The notes beneath the pieces are model-generated. The model was not told the DNA's origin. It made no database searches and saw only the letters and a list, made by a program, of their open reading frames with translations. Shown here in pieces: positions 43,231-53,085 of a stretch of DNA of 64,000 nucleotides. Position 1 is the stretch's first letter. Every line of letters begins with the position of its first letter. Source of the stretch: Symbiodinium microadriaticum (Eukaryota; Sar; Dinophyceae; Suessiales; Symbiodiniaceae); NCBI GenBank assembly GCA_001939145.1, contig LSRX01001554.1, positions 32,514 through 96,513 of the forward strand. Reading direction: 5' to 3'. Both the position numbers and the translations under genes were made by a program.

Positions 43231-45853
43231 TTACCGAGGTCCGCTCTGCTGAAGCGCATGTCCTCGGTGCCACCGGCCTGGGCAGAGTGGAAGTCGCACT
43301 GGGAGCGTCCAGGCACGCCTGAACTGGCCATGTCCTGGCCATGAAACACAGAATCCCAAATTGCTCAGACACGCGAACGGCAGCTCCAGTTCGGCCGAAG
43401 CGGCCATGGACTTGGTGTGTCTCGCGAAGCTTCTGTTCTGTCTCTGCCCAGAAAGGACTGGCACCGAGCCCGCAGGCAGAAGTCTGCAAGGAGTGGGCTT
43501 TCAAAAAGAGGGATTGCAGGAAGAAGCGAACGTCCTTCAAGATCCTTGTAAGTTTTAGCGCAAGGACAGAGGCGGCCCTTAGGGATGTCGACAGGCGAGG
43601 GCATTCCATTTGGGCTAGGTCTGTCATTCGGCCTGAGGCTCGGGGCAAGGCATAATCGGAGACTCTGTCACTCTGTAGTCAGACTCAGGCACAGGAGCTG
43701 GCTTGCGCCTGCCCGAGAGATCTTCCGGGCCTCCGCAGACGCAAGGACGTCGCGCTCTCGATTCCGAAGACAGGACTCACCTCAGTATGTGAGCTTGCGG
43801 AGGACCTAGACGTGAAGAGACCGATTCGGGCTCCAGCTCGAGTGACTCGGGGTCACCTGATGACGTGAGAGGGGGAGCTCTTGGACTTTGACCTCACAGC
43901 TTCCTTAGCTTTGCTGTACCCAACCATCCCAGACCGTTGAAATAAGGGCTAATTGCGCTGGCTGCGTGAAAAGCATCGTCCTCTCACATGTCTGAGCTTC
44001 ATGCACATGTGGACATTGCTGATGTGCATGAACGGCCCCACGTGGCATCCTCGAGATCAAGTCATTCGGAAGTCATTCTGCCCCATCGAACTGTTGTGTT
44101 GCACCACGGGCTGCGATGGTCGCCACCTAAAGACTCACAAGAGTTCGCAAGCAGTGTGTCGCAACATGTTCTGGCATTTTGCAGCAGCGCTGCAAGTCCG
44201 AGGCCCCGACTGCTCTTCAGGTCCCGACCTGCAAAACAACACACTGTGCGGCACATGCCCGGTTTTCTTGTGCCAGGCAATGAAGTCCCAGCGCCGGCTT
44301 ATGGCCCTCCAGGCACCACATATGCAGGAGAGTTGGGCGACACACGAAGGAAGTTGTAGCGTGTTGAGTGCAGCCCGATGAAAGGGGCATTGGGTCGTGC
44401 AACTGCGAGGGGAACTGTCGCATTCGGAACGGGTGTGTCCACTGCCGCAGAGCAGCATTTTTCGGCCGGGCTCGAGAGGCCGCTTTGGTTCAAAGCACTG
44501 ACCTTCGCCGCAGGCTCGAAGGATCAAGGCCACCAAACTGGTCGCGGAGACCCAGAGGCCCCGCCCCACTCGGCTTCGTCCCTCGAATCTAAGGGGTTCC
44601 TTCGGATGAGGCCTTGGTGGGCGCCGCTTGCGTCAGAGGCGCCCTGTTCTTAGAGTCTTAGAGCATTTGGGCCTTGGTGTGTCGCTGCTCAGCATCATCC
44701 GAGCATCGGACACCTGTTGCTGAGGCCGAGATTTTTGCGGACCATGCCACAGGTGCAATCGTGTGCGGTCTTCAATGCACAAGTCCAGAGTCCCAGTCAG
44801 AAGATGCTCGGAGTCCAAAGGCACGAATGGAAGAAGCCAACGCTTCTTGACACTGGAAGTCGCTGAGATGTCACTGAGTCGAATCTCGAAGGTGCCGGAC
44901 ATCGACTGCCATCAAATGCTGGGTGCAACTCGCGGCGCATCTCCCACAGAGCTTAAGGCTGGCCCGATTTCAAATTTGACAAGAGCATGACTTGCGATAC
45001 AAATAGGACTGCTTCATACTCTTTGCAGACAGGCTAGTTGCGACAAGTAGGATTACTGTTGCAAGAATCATTGCTGCTGTGCCCCCGGAGGATGCCTTTT
45101 TGGCAAAAGCCAGGCAGCATGATCCGTTGATGGATGCACAGCAAGACAGGTGCGGCATGCAAGGGCGAAGCCAAGTGCATTCTGCCGGATGAGTGTCGCA
45201 ACTTGCCCGTCTTTCTCTACGACTGCCTTTGGAGGACGAACTTTGTCGTGGCCAGAATGTGCTACGAGTTTCTGGACCTGGGCCAAGTTCGAGACATGTG
45301 AAAGGATTCCGTTCGAGGCCGTAGCACACTTAGGCGGCATCTCAACGCAGTGAGGAAGGTCGACGTTCACCCCAGATGCCCCTGGCTGATGCCTGCCTGG
45401 CTGGGTGGTTAATCGTTTTTCACCGGTGCTCTCACCCATGCCAGGTGGACGATCTGCATGACGGCCCATTTCAGAGGCAGGAAACATCCTCGTCGTGAGC
45501 TTGTTAAGTAGCCGTGCATGATGGTCCAATATCTTCAAGTTCGGAGTGGAAGGTGGAGTGGACTGCAGTCGACACGAGCATTCTTCGGTAGCTTGATGCC
45601 CAAGGCGCAGCCGTGATCAGCCCCGTGCTTGTTCTTCAAAGTGTAAATTCGTCTCGTGCACAACACCAAATGTCCCTGCAACATGCGGATGCTAAGATCC
45701 AGTACCTAGCTGGCACAACATCTGCAGCAAAGCTGTAAAGCAAGCACAGGCCAGGCAATCCATCAACGTCGAACTTCAGGAGCGTGGGGAAATCCTCACA
45801 AGCCAAAAGAGCCGCGACAGTGTGAATCTGCATGATGCAAATGATGTTCTTCA
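43231..45853. other. Unassigned stretch before the retroelement
   Basis: An ACP and KS would be expected after the KR, but no GxDSL or KS motif was found. Exon-like pieces include an acidic Ser/Asp-rich run near 43810-43870, a minus-strand frame at 44633-44902 (GTFEIRLSDISATSSVKKRW) and a plus-strand piece near 45190-45297 (FVVARMCYEFLDLGQVRDM). None is assigned. Confidence 0.3.
44888..44952 (+). CDS. Possible J-domain exon fragment
   Basis: A short plus-strand piece reads VPDIDCHQMLGATRGASPTE followed by LK, resembling the start of a DnaJ J-domain (helix I, LGVxxxAs, start of helix II). J-domains stimulate Hsp70 ATPase. The HPD tripeptide exon was not found downstream, and the retroelement begins 900 bases later. 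It may be a broken gene or a chance match. Confidence 0.3.
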
Positions 45854-45955
45854 GCATGGAAATGTGTAGAGACAGCCCGGGAAGATTGGCTCGTAGCGGG
45901 TTGCGTGTTGGGAGGCACGATTGCAAGCAACGCTGTACTCATGTAACTTTTTATG
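45854..45955 (+). repeat. Split direct repeat A1 (left end of element)
   Basis: Shares GATTGGCTCGTAG, GGCACG, TTGCAAGCAACGC and GTACTCATGTA in order with 51984-52089. Taken as the left boundary because similarity to A2 begins at GCATGGAAA. Confidence 0.85.
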
Positions 45956-46017
45956 GATCAAGGACGATCTTTAGCGTGGTCCCCTGAGCCTGTCCACCTC
46001 GTGATGCACTGAAGGCT

Positions 46018-47574
46018 GCCTTGGGGCAGGGGCTGATGTCCCGCAGGTCCCGTGGTGATGGCCAGGGGCGACGCGGTCCGGGCACGGGTGATGCAGGAAT
46101 CGAGCTGCGAGACGGGGCGGCCATGGGTGAGTTAAATTTCCGGGCGGCGTTTGGATCAGATTTCGATTTCATTGTGTTCCAGGTGCTTGGCGATCGGTTT
46201 GAGAGGCTTGGGCTGGCTGTAGGGGAAGTTACTGCCAAGTACGAAGTGAACACTGACGGCATGTTCATCGACTTGAAGTATTGTGGCACGGACAGCTCCT
46301 ACTATCAGTGGTTTACTGATAATGACGGCAAAGCAGGAGAGTTGCCTGCGAAAGCCTACCACCATTTATGCCGCCGACGTGTTTCAAGATGCCACCACAA
46401 CGTCAAGATGAATGATGTCGCTCATATCCAGAAGTGGGCCTCGATTTCAAGAGCTGGGGCGAGTGACTTGCTGAGTCCTGGGGTTTGTCCAAGCTTCCAC
46501 CTGAGCGCATGACATCAGGCCGAGATCGCCGAGGTGCCCGGCAGGAAGCAACCCAGGTTCTTCCTGCACCAAAGGACGAAGATGCTGAGGTAGAAGATGA
46601 TGAAGAGAAGGCCGAAGCAGAGGAGCTCCGACCGGTCAAGAAGAAGTGCGAGAAGGCTTCGAGAAAAGAGCACACGGCTTTTGATGTTATGTTGGAGGAT
46701 TGCTTGGGGGACTCCACCGGAAAGGCTGAGGACACCAGCAAAAGGGCCGGAGTCGGTGTTGGCGGACGGGCCGTGGAGGCAGCTGAAAAGGTCAAGCCGA
46801 AGAAGGCACGGACCGGGGACTCGGTGGCTTGCTCTATTCAATGGGCATTGGTGCGTGGAGCAGAAAAAACACAAGCTCCGGAAGATCACGGAGGAGAAGC
46901 CGGGCAAGCCCTACCTGCAGGTTTCCAGTCCATGCAGGAGAAGCTGGGACAGGCCGCAGGTGATGACACCCTGGATGCAATGAGCCCAACTATGGTTCGC
47001 TATTTCTTGACCATGGTCTTGCTGGCTCACCCTGTGAAGGCCATCGACGAGAGCAAGTACAGGGAGTTGAGAACTTATTGTCAGGCTTTGGATGCTCTGC
47101 TGAAGGGGAAAGTTGATGCTGCTGGGAATATCTTGATTCAGAGATTCAAATGCCAGGTTATGTCATTGAGGGACAACTTTGAGAAGTTTGCGCGATTCTT
47201 GGAGTTGGTTCCATGGGACATGGTCGTCGTATCCCCCGAGGAGACTTACTTACTTTGCCCGGGAGCTTGCGCATAAGACGGCGAAGGCGGACAAGCTGCT
47301 GTGCTAGGGACTTAATTCGACGAGCCTCTCTTAGCGCGACCCTTTGTACCATCAGCAGCCAAAGGAGGAGCCGCCGCAGGAGGGGATTGCCATCAAACTT
47401 GTGCGGAGAAAATCGAGCCCTACGAAGCCCAAGGAGGGGCGGAAGGTGACTTTCCGGGAGAGCGCCGAGATCGAGAAGGTCCCGCGGAAGATGATCATGT
47501 CAGTGTCGCAGGCCCGAAAGCAAACGCCGAGCATCGCCGGCGAAACGAAGAAAGCTTGGAAGGACAGGGTTTAG
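46018..47574 (+). pseudogene. gag-like region of the retroelement, frameshifted
   Basis: Lies between A1 and the reverse transcriptase, where the structural protein of such elements is found. Open frames 46021-46512 (frame 1), 46485-47276 (frame 3) and 47344-47574 (frame 1) each carry part. The first contains DFDFIVFQVLGDRFERLGL. The second has an acidic/lysine-rich stretch (DEDAEVEDDEEKAEAEEL) and a helical part ending FARFLELVPWDM. The third is basic (KPKEGRKVTFRESAEIEK). Stops interrupt the joins near 46470 and 47305. No zinc knuckle is visible. The assignment rests on position and not on a family motif. Confidence 0.5.
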
Positions 47575-47649
47575 GCTATGGGACTTGCATATTTGGCGAA
47601 CTGAGGAACGTGATGCTTGAGGGGTGTGATGAAAAGTCAAATCAAAGGT

Positions 47650-47725
47650 TCTGTGGCTTTGTGCGTGAGGGTATCCCTGAAAACCGCTCTGTGGCTTTGT
47701 GCGTGAGGGTATCCCTGAAAACCGC
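47650..47725 (+). repeat. Perfect 38-base tandem duplication
   Basis: Two identical 38-base units (47650-47687, 47688-47725), each beginning TCTGTGGCTTTGTGCGTGAG. Because 38 is not a multiple of three it shifts the reading frame inside the element. Confidence 0.95.
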
Positions 47726-47893
47726 TGTCTGTTGCAATTGGGCATTACGCTGCTACAGCTCCTCTTGGTTTCTCCAGTAGATGGAACTTTCGTGTCGGGA
47801 GTGTTAGCTCTGGTGAAAATGCAGCCACGCCAACTCTGCGGGATCGGGATCTATTGCCCTTACCTCTCCCTCCTTAGGTGAGGTAATGCGTTT

Positions 47894-49260
47894 GTGCAGG
47901 CATCCGACTCGGACAACACCGTACTTCTGGCGCGGGACCCTGGGTGCTTAACTCATATGGGCAAGCAACAGCTTCAGAAGCTGGTGAAGGCCAGTTGTTT
48001 CCAGATTTGGCGATTGCTCATGGTTGCCATGATGAATGGGGAGTACCTGGACTGGAGCGGCTCGAGCTTTTCTCGCGAGTATCCTGGTAACTCGTGTCAA
48101 GCCGAAGCCTTTGAGCACTTGGATGGACCATGCGGTTATTTTACTCGGGATCCCCTTAGTGATCGGTTGGTCTCTTTCCTGAGGCTGTTCTTAGGACACA
48201 AGGTGTTGATTAGACGGGGGACGAGATACTTCACACACTTCCTTTGAAGGTAAGTGAGCTGCTGTGTCGCTGGCACATGAATTGCAGCCGGAAGGATTGG
48301 TTGGAACTCGTGCCGTTATTGGTGCACAAGAACATCCTTTCCCAAATCTGAGATTTTTCTGGTCGATGGGGCCCTTTTACTCAATGGCGCTTTCGCTGTA
48401 CGGAAGAAGGGCCTTCCAGCACAAGGCGAGACCAGAGCCACCCCGACTTATCATGAACATGATCCCGAGCAACGCTTTGCAACGGTTGATGCCAGGAGAT
48501 TTAGCCACCTTATCAAGCACGTCCGCATGGGTGGGGGCCCATCTTCATCCGAATCAGGTGCTGCTATGGTCTGTCGAAGATCAACAAGGGGCCCATTACG
48601 CATGGGCCGTACCGCCGGCCTGGAGAAAGTTTTTGGCTTTTCGCTTGTTGGCCTACCAAATTAGCCAGAAGCGTACACTGCAGCGGCGGTGGTCCCTATG
48701 GGTTGGGTAACTGCTGTGGGGCTGTTCCAACATTTGCACAGGAGGCTTGGTCTCGCGAGTCCGCCAAGTGGTGCAGGCCACAAAGAGGAGAGCGAGTGGG
48801 TCGAGTTCGTCGACAACGTCGACAAAAAGATCTGGAAACGCATTCAAGTGACCCTTTCTACACCGCAAAGGAATCTGAAGAAGACGTGCCAACATGTAGG
48901 TGTGGAGGTCTCAGATGACAAATCGCATGGTCGTGAACCTCGTGTTGTGTGCATGGGGGGGCCGAGGTCGATGGAATTTCGGGATTCAGTGGGCCTCCTT
49001 CGGAAAAGATTATTGAAACTTCTTGGCTTTGTGTTTGGCTCCTGAGTCAATCCTGTGCTGGAGTGAAACCATCGCTTATGGCATTGTCGGGACTGGTGAG
49101 GTGCATTGAGTTTCGTCGCCCACTGTTATCCATTTTGGACAGGTGTTGGCCTCGTGATCAGTTTCGTTTGCGCCGAGCCTCAAAAACAGAGCACGGTACG
49201 TGAGCTGCTTCATGCTGTTTGTTTGTGCACTCTCATGGGCAGTTGGATCACTTCGCATAC
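47894..49260 (+). pseudogene. Reverse transcriptase of the retroelement, frameshifted
   Basis: The enzyme copies the element RNA into DNA. 47894-48247 has the N-terminal part (YFTRDPLSDRLVSFLRLFLG). 48264-48680 carries the fingers and palm start (RLIMNMIPSNALQRLMPGDL, LLWSVEDQQGAHYAWAVP). The frame then shifts, and 48689-49045 reads VPMGWVTAVGLFQHLHRRLG, the conserved PxGW...FQ region, followed by FVDNVD at about 48802-48822 where the catalytic YxDD box sits, with Asn in place of the second Asp. 49070-49200 has GLVRCIEFRRPLLSILD, thumb-like. At least three frame changes and the altered box make this copy non-functional. The sequence type is characteristic of dinoflagellate retroelement RTs. 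Confidence 0.75.
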
Positions 49261-49399
49261 GGTTTTCAGGTTTGGTTACATGCTCTGATGCTGTTACAGA
49301 GGGTGGCGGCTTACGTGCATCCGCGGGACATACTGCCGAAGGTTTGGACATGCTCAACCGGCTAAAACAGAGGAGATGCTCAACAGTTTCAGCCGGCAC

Positions 49400-50400
49400 A
49401 GGCAGTGGGAGCTAGTGGTGGTGAAGGGCCACGTGTGCTAGCGGTGTCCATCTTCGGTGACATAGGCGCGTTAATGGTTGCTTTAAGCCGACTACCCGGT
49501 CAAGTTGTCGGTTACGCCAGTTGTGAAGGACCAGGAAAGAAAACGGCTGATCCGCAGGCGTTGGCCAGGGGTCATTGAGTTAGGTCAAATTTCAAACATT
49601 GACTCAAAAGTGATTGAGTTTCTGCAACGATCAGTTGGTGGCCACATTGACCTTGTGGTGGTGGGGGCGAGTTGTCCTTGTTCAAGCAAAACGAGGAAGC
49701 AATGAGTCACATGAAGGCTGGTTGTGTGATGAGTTGCTACGAGTTATTTTGAAATCCTGTTTTCTGGTCCCGGTACACTACCTGGTTGAAAACGTGATAG
49801 TGATGCAGACCGCGATTGGTTCAGTGCAGCTTTGCAAGTTGGGCCTATCCTCATTGACGCAAAGTGGTTTACGTGGTGTCGTCGTCATCGTTGGTTTTGG
49901 TGTTCCTGGGTGCCTCTGACCCAACAAGGTGAAGAGATGGAATACCATGGGGGATATAAGGTCTGGTGTTTTCCACTGTGTCGGGATGAGGCTGAGGGTT
50001 GGATGGAACCGAAATTGCCAATGGAATGGGGCTGCTGATGGGTGGTCGCCTTCAATCACACAACCACAACCCGCGCCAAACCTCCTTCCAAGGCGACAGG
50101 ACTTACGGAGGCATCGGCTTCTGCAGTCCAACGCTGGCAGGCCGATGAATACCGGCTACCGGTGTTAAACTACGAGGCAGACTGTATGGTCGTGAATCAT
50201 GAGGATCTCTGACGTTGCCTTCGTTATCAGAAAGAGAGGTTCTTATGGGCTTTGGCCGAGGATACGTTGAGGGAACACTACCACACAAAATGAGCCCTCA
50301 GGTGAGGTTTACTGTGGGAGGCTGCATGTTGAGAAAGACCTTATGTGTCCACGTCTTGGTCATGCTGCGCCATTCACTTTTGGAGTTTGTTCGTGGGACT
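49400..50400 (+). pseudogene. C5 cytosine DNA methyltransferase inside the retroelement, frameshifted
   Basis: C5 methyltransferases transfer a methyl group from S-adenosylmethionine to cytosine in DNA. Motif I is at 49432-49530 (VLAVSIFGDIGALMVALSRL, then GQVVGYASCE). 49550-49690 reads GVIELGQISNIDSKVIEFLQ and DLVVVGASCPCSS, corresponding to the motif IV loop with the catalytic Cys but disturbed by a small insertion. About 49770-49850 has PVHYLVENVIVM, the ENV motif VI. About 49832-49910 reads IDAKWFTWCRRHRWFW, motif VIII-like. About 50110-50210 has the target-recognition part (RWQADEYRLPVLNYEADCMV). 50215-50400 has LPSLSEREVLMGFGRGY and a motif IX/X-like end. Four frame changes break it. 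It lies between reverse transcriptase and RNase H in the same orientation, so it was part of the element. Confidence 0.8.
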
Positions 50401-50559
50401 GGAAAGCGAGAGCGTCACAAACTCGTCAAACCTATGTCGGAAGCTCCACGTTTGTGGCTTTTACATCATCTCTTCGTTGAAGGGACAGCCAACACACCAG
50501 AGGCACAAGATCTGGTTACGCATTTCTGTCGACGGGCAGAGAGAGGTGGTTCTGACATG

Positions 50560-50940
50560 AGGCTAGATGTGGGGGTGCCCTTCCGGGCTCGCACATGGCC
50601 TCGAGTGGGGATCAAGTCGTCACTTTTCCATTGGTCAGTGGTTCATGGTTGTGTGTGGACACATTCAGCACATATCAACGTTCTTGAGCTGCAAGCTGTG
50701 ATCAATGGGGTCCAGTGGAGGTTGAGAACAACCGGCAATGGACGGTGCTGTGTTTTTCATCTATTCGACAATCAAGTGGTGTGCTCCATTATCTCCAAAG
50801 GACGCAGTAGTAATCTGAAAAGAGGGTTATAGAAATTGAACTCGCTGGTGTTGGCTAGCGGTTTGGTTTTGGCAGTTGGTTATTTTTTTACTGGTTCGAG
50901 CCCTTCAGATATTCCGTCAAGATGGGGCGGTAGCTCACGA
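50560..50940 (+). pseudogene. RNase H domain of the retroelement, one in-frame stop
   Basis: RNase H degrades the RNA strand during element replication. The frame continues directly from the methyltransferase end. It reads VWTHSAHINVLELQAVINGV (the INxLELxAV motif seen in DIRS-type RNase H), then FDNQVVCSIISKGRSSNLKR. A TAG at 50830-50832 interrupts it, and the same frame goes on with KLNSLVLASGLVLAVGYFF and SPSDIPSRWG, the usual NPADxPSR ending. Only this stop breaks the domain, unlike the frameshifts elsewhere. Confidence 0.75.
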
Positions 50941-51059
50941 GCATTCATCAAGGCGAAAGAAATAAGATCCACAAGGGCAAATGGTTTCTGAAAAGATACA
51001 AGGCTGTCATGCAAAAGCAGATTTTCACGTTCTGCTGCTCCTTGCGGACATGTGCAGTG

Positions 51060-51792
51060 GGAGCCTGACAGGGGACAATTTTGATCAATTTTGATGAATC
51101 CGTTTGCTGCTGGGTGGAAGCGGCATATGCTGAAGGTGAACATGAATCACTGGTGAAAGCTTTGGCAGCATTACAGTTACAGTTTTTCTTGCCAGCTTGT
51201 GTTGGCAAGTTAAAACAGGCTTGGCGATTAGCCACGGTCTGGCATCGCCTTGAACCACCATTGCGAGTCCTGCCGATTCCGGTGCTTTTGCAAGTGCAGC
51301 AATACGCATGACGCATGGACTCTCTCTCAAAAACTGCGGCTTTTCTGGTCGGCTTTGATTCGGATTTGATTGCATGCTGCGTTCTGGCGAGCTGTATAGT
51401 AAAGATATTACCGAGCTGTGCCTTGCCTGGGCAAGAGCAAGTCTGGAAAACGAACAGGAGCCAACGGAATGGTTGTGGTAGAGTCCGAATGTGCAGTGTT
51501 TTGGCTGCGCAACGCCTCCCGTGAGCTGCGTCCAACAAACAAGGTGCCGTTCTTGGAGAACGTTTCTTTCGAAAGTTGTTCTACGAGCTCATTGCAACGC
51601 TCCAGGTTCAGGGGCTTCTTACTGTTTACAGTTTGGGTCGCGGGGGGCGCGACCTGGAACTTCCTGTTCCACGGCAGCATGGAGAAACCACTCCTGCATG
51701 GACGATGGTCAAGCACGTCTACAGCTCGTATATACTTACGAAGCGGAGATTTGTGTTTTCTTTTGATGCTTCGGATAGATCCCATCCTTTAG
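51060..51792 (+). pseudogene. Tyrosine recombinase of the retroelement, frameshifted
   Basis: The recombinase integrates the circular DNA intermediate. 51081-51311 has the N-terminal helical part (VEAAYAEGEHESLVKALAAL, then LATVWHRLEPPLRVLPIPVL). LRSGEL at 51377-51394 gives the first catalytic Arg but in a different frame from its neighbours. 51418-51490 reads LGKSKSGKRTGANGMVV. 51640-51790 reads AGGATWNFLFHGSMEKPLLH, then GRWSSTSTARIYL, the box II region with the likely nucleophile Tyr. Just before it a G-run of six shifts the frame at the place of the second Arg. Coding ends inside the start of repeat B1. Confidence 0.8.
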
Positions 51793-51983
51793 CAGTTGCA
51801 AAGGTGTGGGCCGTTTTGCTTATCTGCAAGATCGAATTGGTTAGCTGCAGCGGCAGTGGAAGCATCTTTTAAGTACAGGTTCTGTTGTTTCCTCTTCAAG
51901 ATCAATTCGATCCGAAGGTGCTACAAGCACGAAATCAAGAACACGCTGGCGTGACAGGCTAGAAAACAGGGGTGTCCGCTCCC
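51757..51983 (+). repeat. Split direct repeat B1
   Basis: Similar to 52146-52377 over the whole length: both contain CTTCGGAT, AGCAGTTGCAA, GGTGTGGGCCGTT, GGCAGTGGAAGCATC, TACAAGCACGAAATCAA and GTGTCCGCTCCCA in the same order. Confidence 0.85.
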
Positions 51984-52089
51984 AGCAGGGAAACATGTGT
52001 AGAGACAATCCAGGTGGATTGGCTCGTAGTGGGTTGTATGTTGTGAGGCACGCTTGCAAGCAACGCCGTACTCATGTAGCTTTTTACGG
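51984..52089 (+). repeat. Split direct repeat A2
   Basis: Direct copy of A1 (45854-45955), immediately following B1. Confidence 0.85.
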
Positions 52090-52145
52090 CCCACCCATCC
52101 CGCCCGGTGGAGTCAGTTCCGACTGGAAGCGGTGGAGGACGGAAT

Positions 52146-52377
52146 TTTTTCTTTGAAGCTTCGGATCGTTCCCATCCTTCAGCAGTTGCAACGGTGTGGG
52201 CCGTTGTTCGTTTATCTGCAAGATCGGATTGGTTGGCTGCGGCGGCAGTGGAAGCATCCTGTAAGTACAAGTTCCCGTTGTTTCCTTCAAAATAATTCGA
52301 TCAATAGGTGTTACAAGCACGAAATCAAAAACCTGCTGGCGTAGCTGGTTAGAAAACAGGAGTGTCCGCTCCCACCA
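52146..52377 (+). repeat. Split direct repeat B2 (right end of element)
   Basis: Direct copy of B1. About 57 bases that match neither A nor B separate A2 from B2, so the inner boundary is approximate. Similarity stops after GTGTCCGCTCCCA, which marks the right end of the element. Confidence 0.8.
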
Positions 52378-52980
52378 TGTCTGTTGCACTTCCCATACCT
52401 ATGCTTATGTGCACAGCTCAGCTAAGCCCTAGTCACTTAGGCAGCGCCAGTAATGGAGTGAAGCATGAAGCAGCGGCAGGTTGCACCCCATGCCAAGGCA
52501 GATTATCACAACAGCTACAAAACTGACAGACATGATTGGGCACCGCCGGCACGCTAAGTTCCTGGCGGAGGAGGATTCCGGAATTCTGCTGCACGTGCTG
52601 CAGTCTCCAATCTAGGTGCAAGAACCTTCGGAGGTAAAATAAATGTCGTGTCCAACGGCTCAGTCAGGGGAATTGCAGGATTCAGAGGCCTGCATCTTGG
52701 CAGGTGGGTGCAACATCTGCGTCGCAGCCAGCAAACAGATGCCCCACCGTCAGATTGTCATGGCCTAACCTGGTGTGGTTGCAGGCACAGTAGATGCCGA
52801 CCAGAGCCATGCAAGTGTCTGCGAGGTCGATGCTTTGATGCTGCGTTGATGTGAATTACGGAGCACCTCTCAGCTTGCACCGTTTCGGACACTTGAAAGC
52901 CATTCTTGCCCTTTGCATTGGCATCATCCTTGTGACCTATGAATGTCTATGAGGGATGCGTCAGATGCTCTTTCGTGCAG

Positions 52981-53085
52981 GTGGCGATTGCGAAGCTTCA
53001 ACGACATCTTGCTTTTAGCAACAAAGAAGTCAAATCATACCAACATTTTGCTGCGGGACATTGCTCTGGCCTGATTGCTCATCGC
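52981..53085 (+). CDS. Possible acyltransferase-like exon
   Basis: After CAG at 52978-52980 a plus-strand piece reads VAIAKLQRHLAFSNKEVKSY, then QHFAAGHCSGLIAH. AGHxxGLIA resembles the nucleophile elbow of malonyl/acyl transferases, with Cys in place of the usual Ser as in starter-unit transacylases (GxCxG). It stands alone; no other acyltransferase motif was found nearby, so it may be chance. Confidence 0.2.

Larger units (their letters stand above)
45854..52377 (+). mobile_element. Tyrosine-recombinase retroelement carrying a DNA methyltransferase (degenerate)
   Basis: A 6.5 kb element in the plus orientation. Order of parts: A1 repeat (45854-45955), gag-like region, reverse transcriptase, C5 DNA methyltransferase, RNase H, tyrosine recombinase, B1 (51757-51983), A2 (51984-52089), B2 (52146-52377). 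A1/A2 and B1/B2 are each similar over their length with scattered substitutions (roughly 85 percent by eye). A-coding-B-A-B is the split-direct-repeat layout known for Ngaro/PAT elements of the DIRS order, which integrate by recombinase and make no target duplication. Several frameshifts and stops show this copy is dead. Methyltransferase-bearing retrotransposons have been reported from Symbiodinium. Confidence 0.85.

Noticed and set aside
45070-45125. Possible KS fragment (ARQHDPLMDAQQDR)
   Set aside because: Only a loose likeness to the DPQQR motif and no other KS motif nearby.
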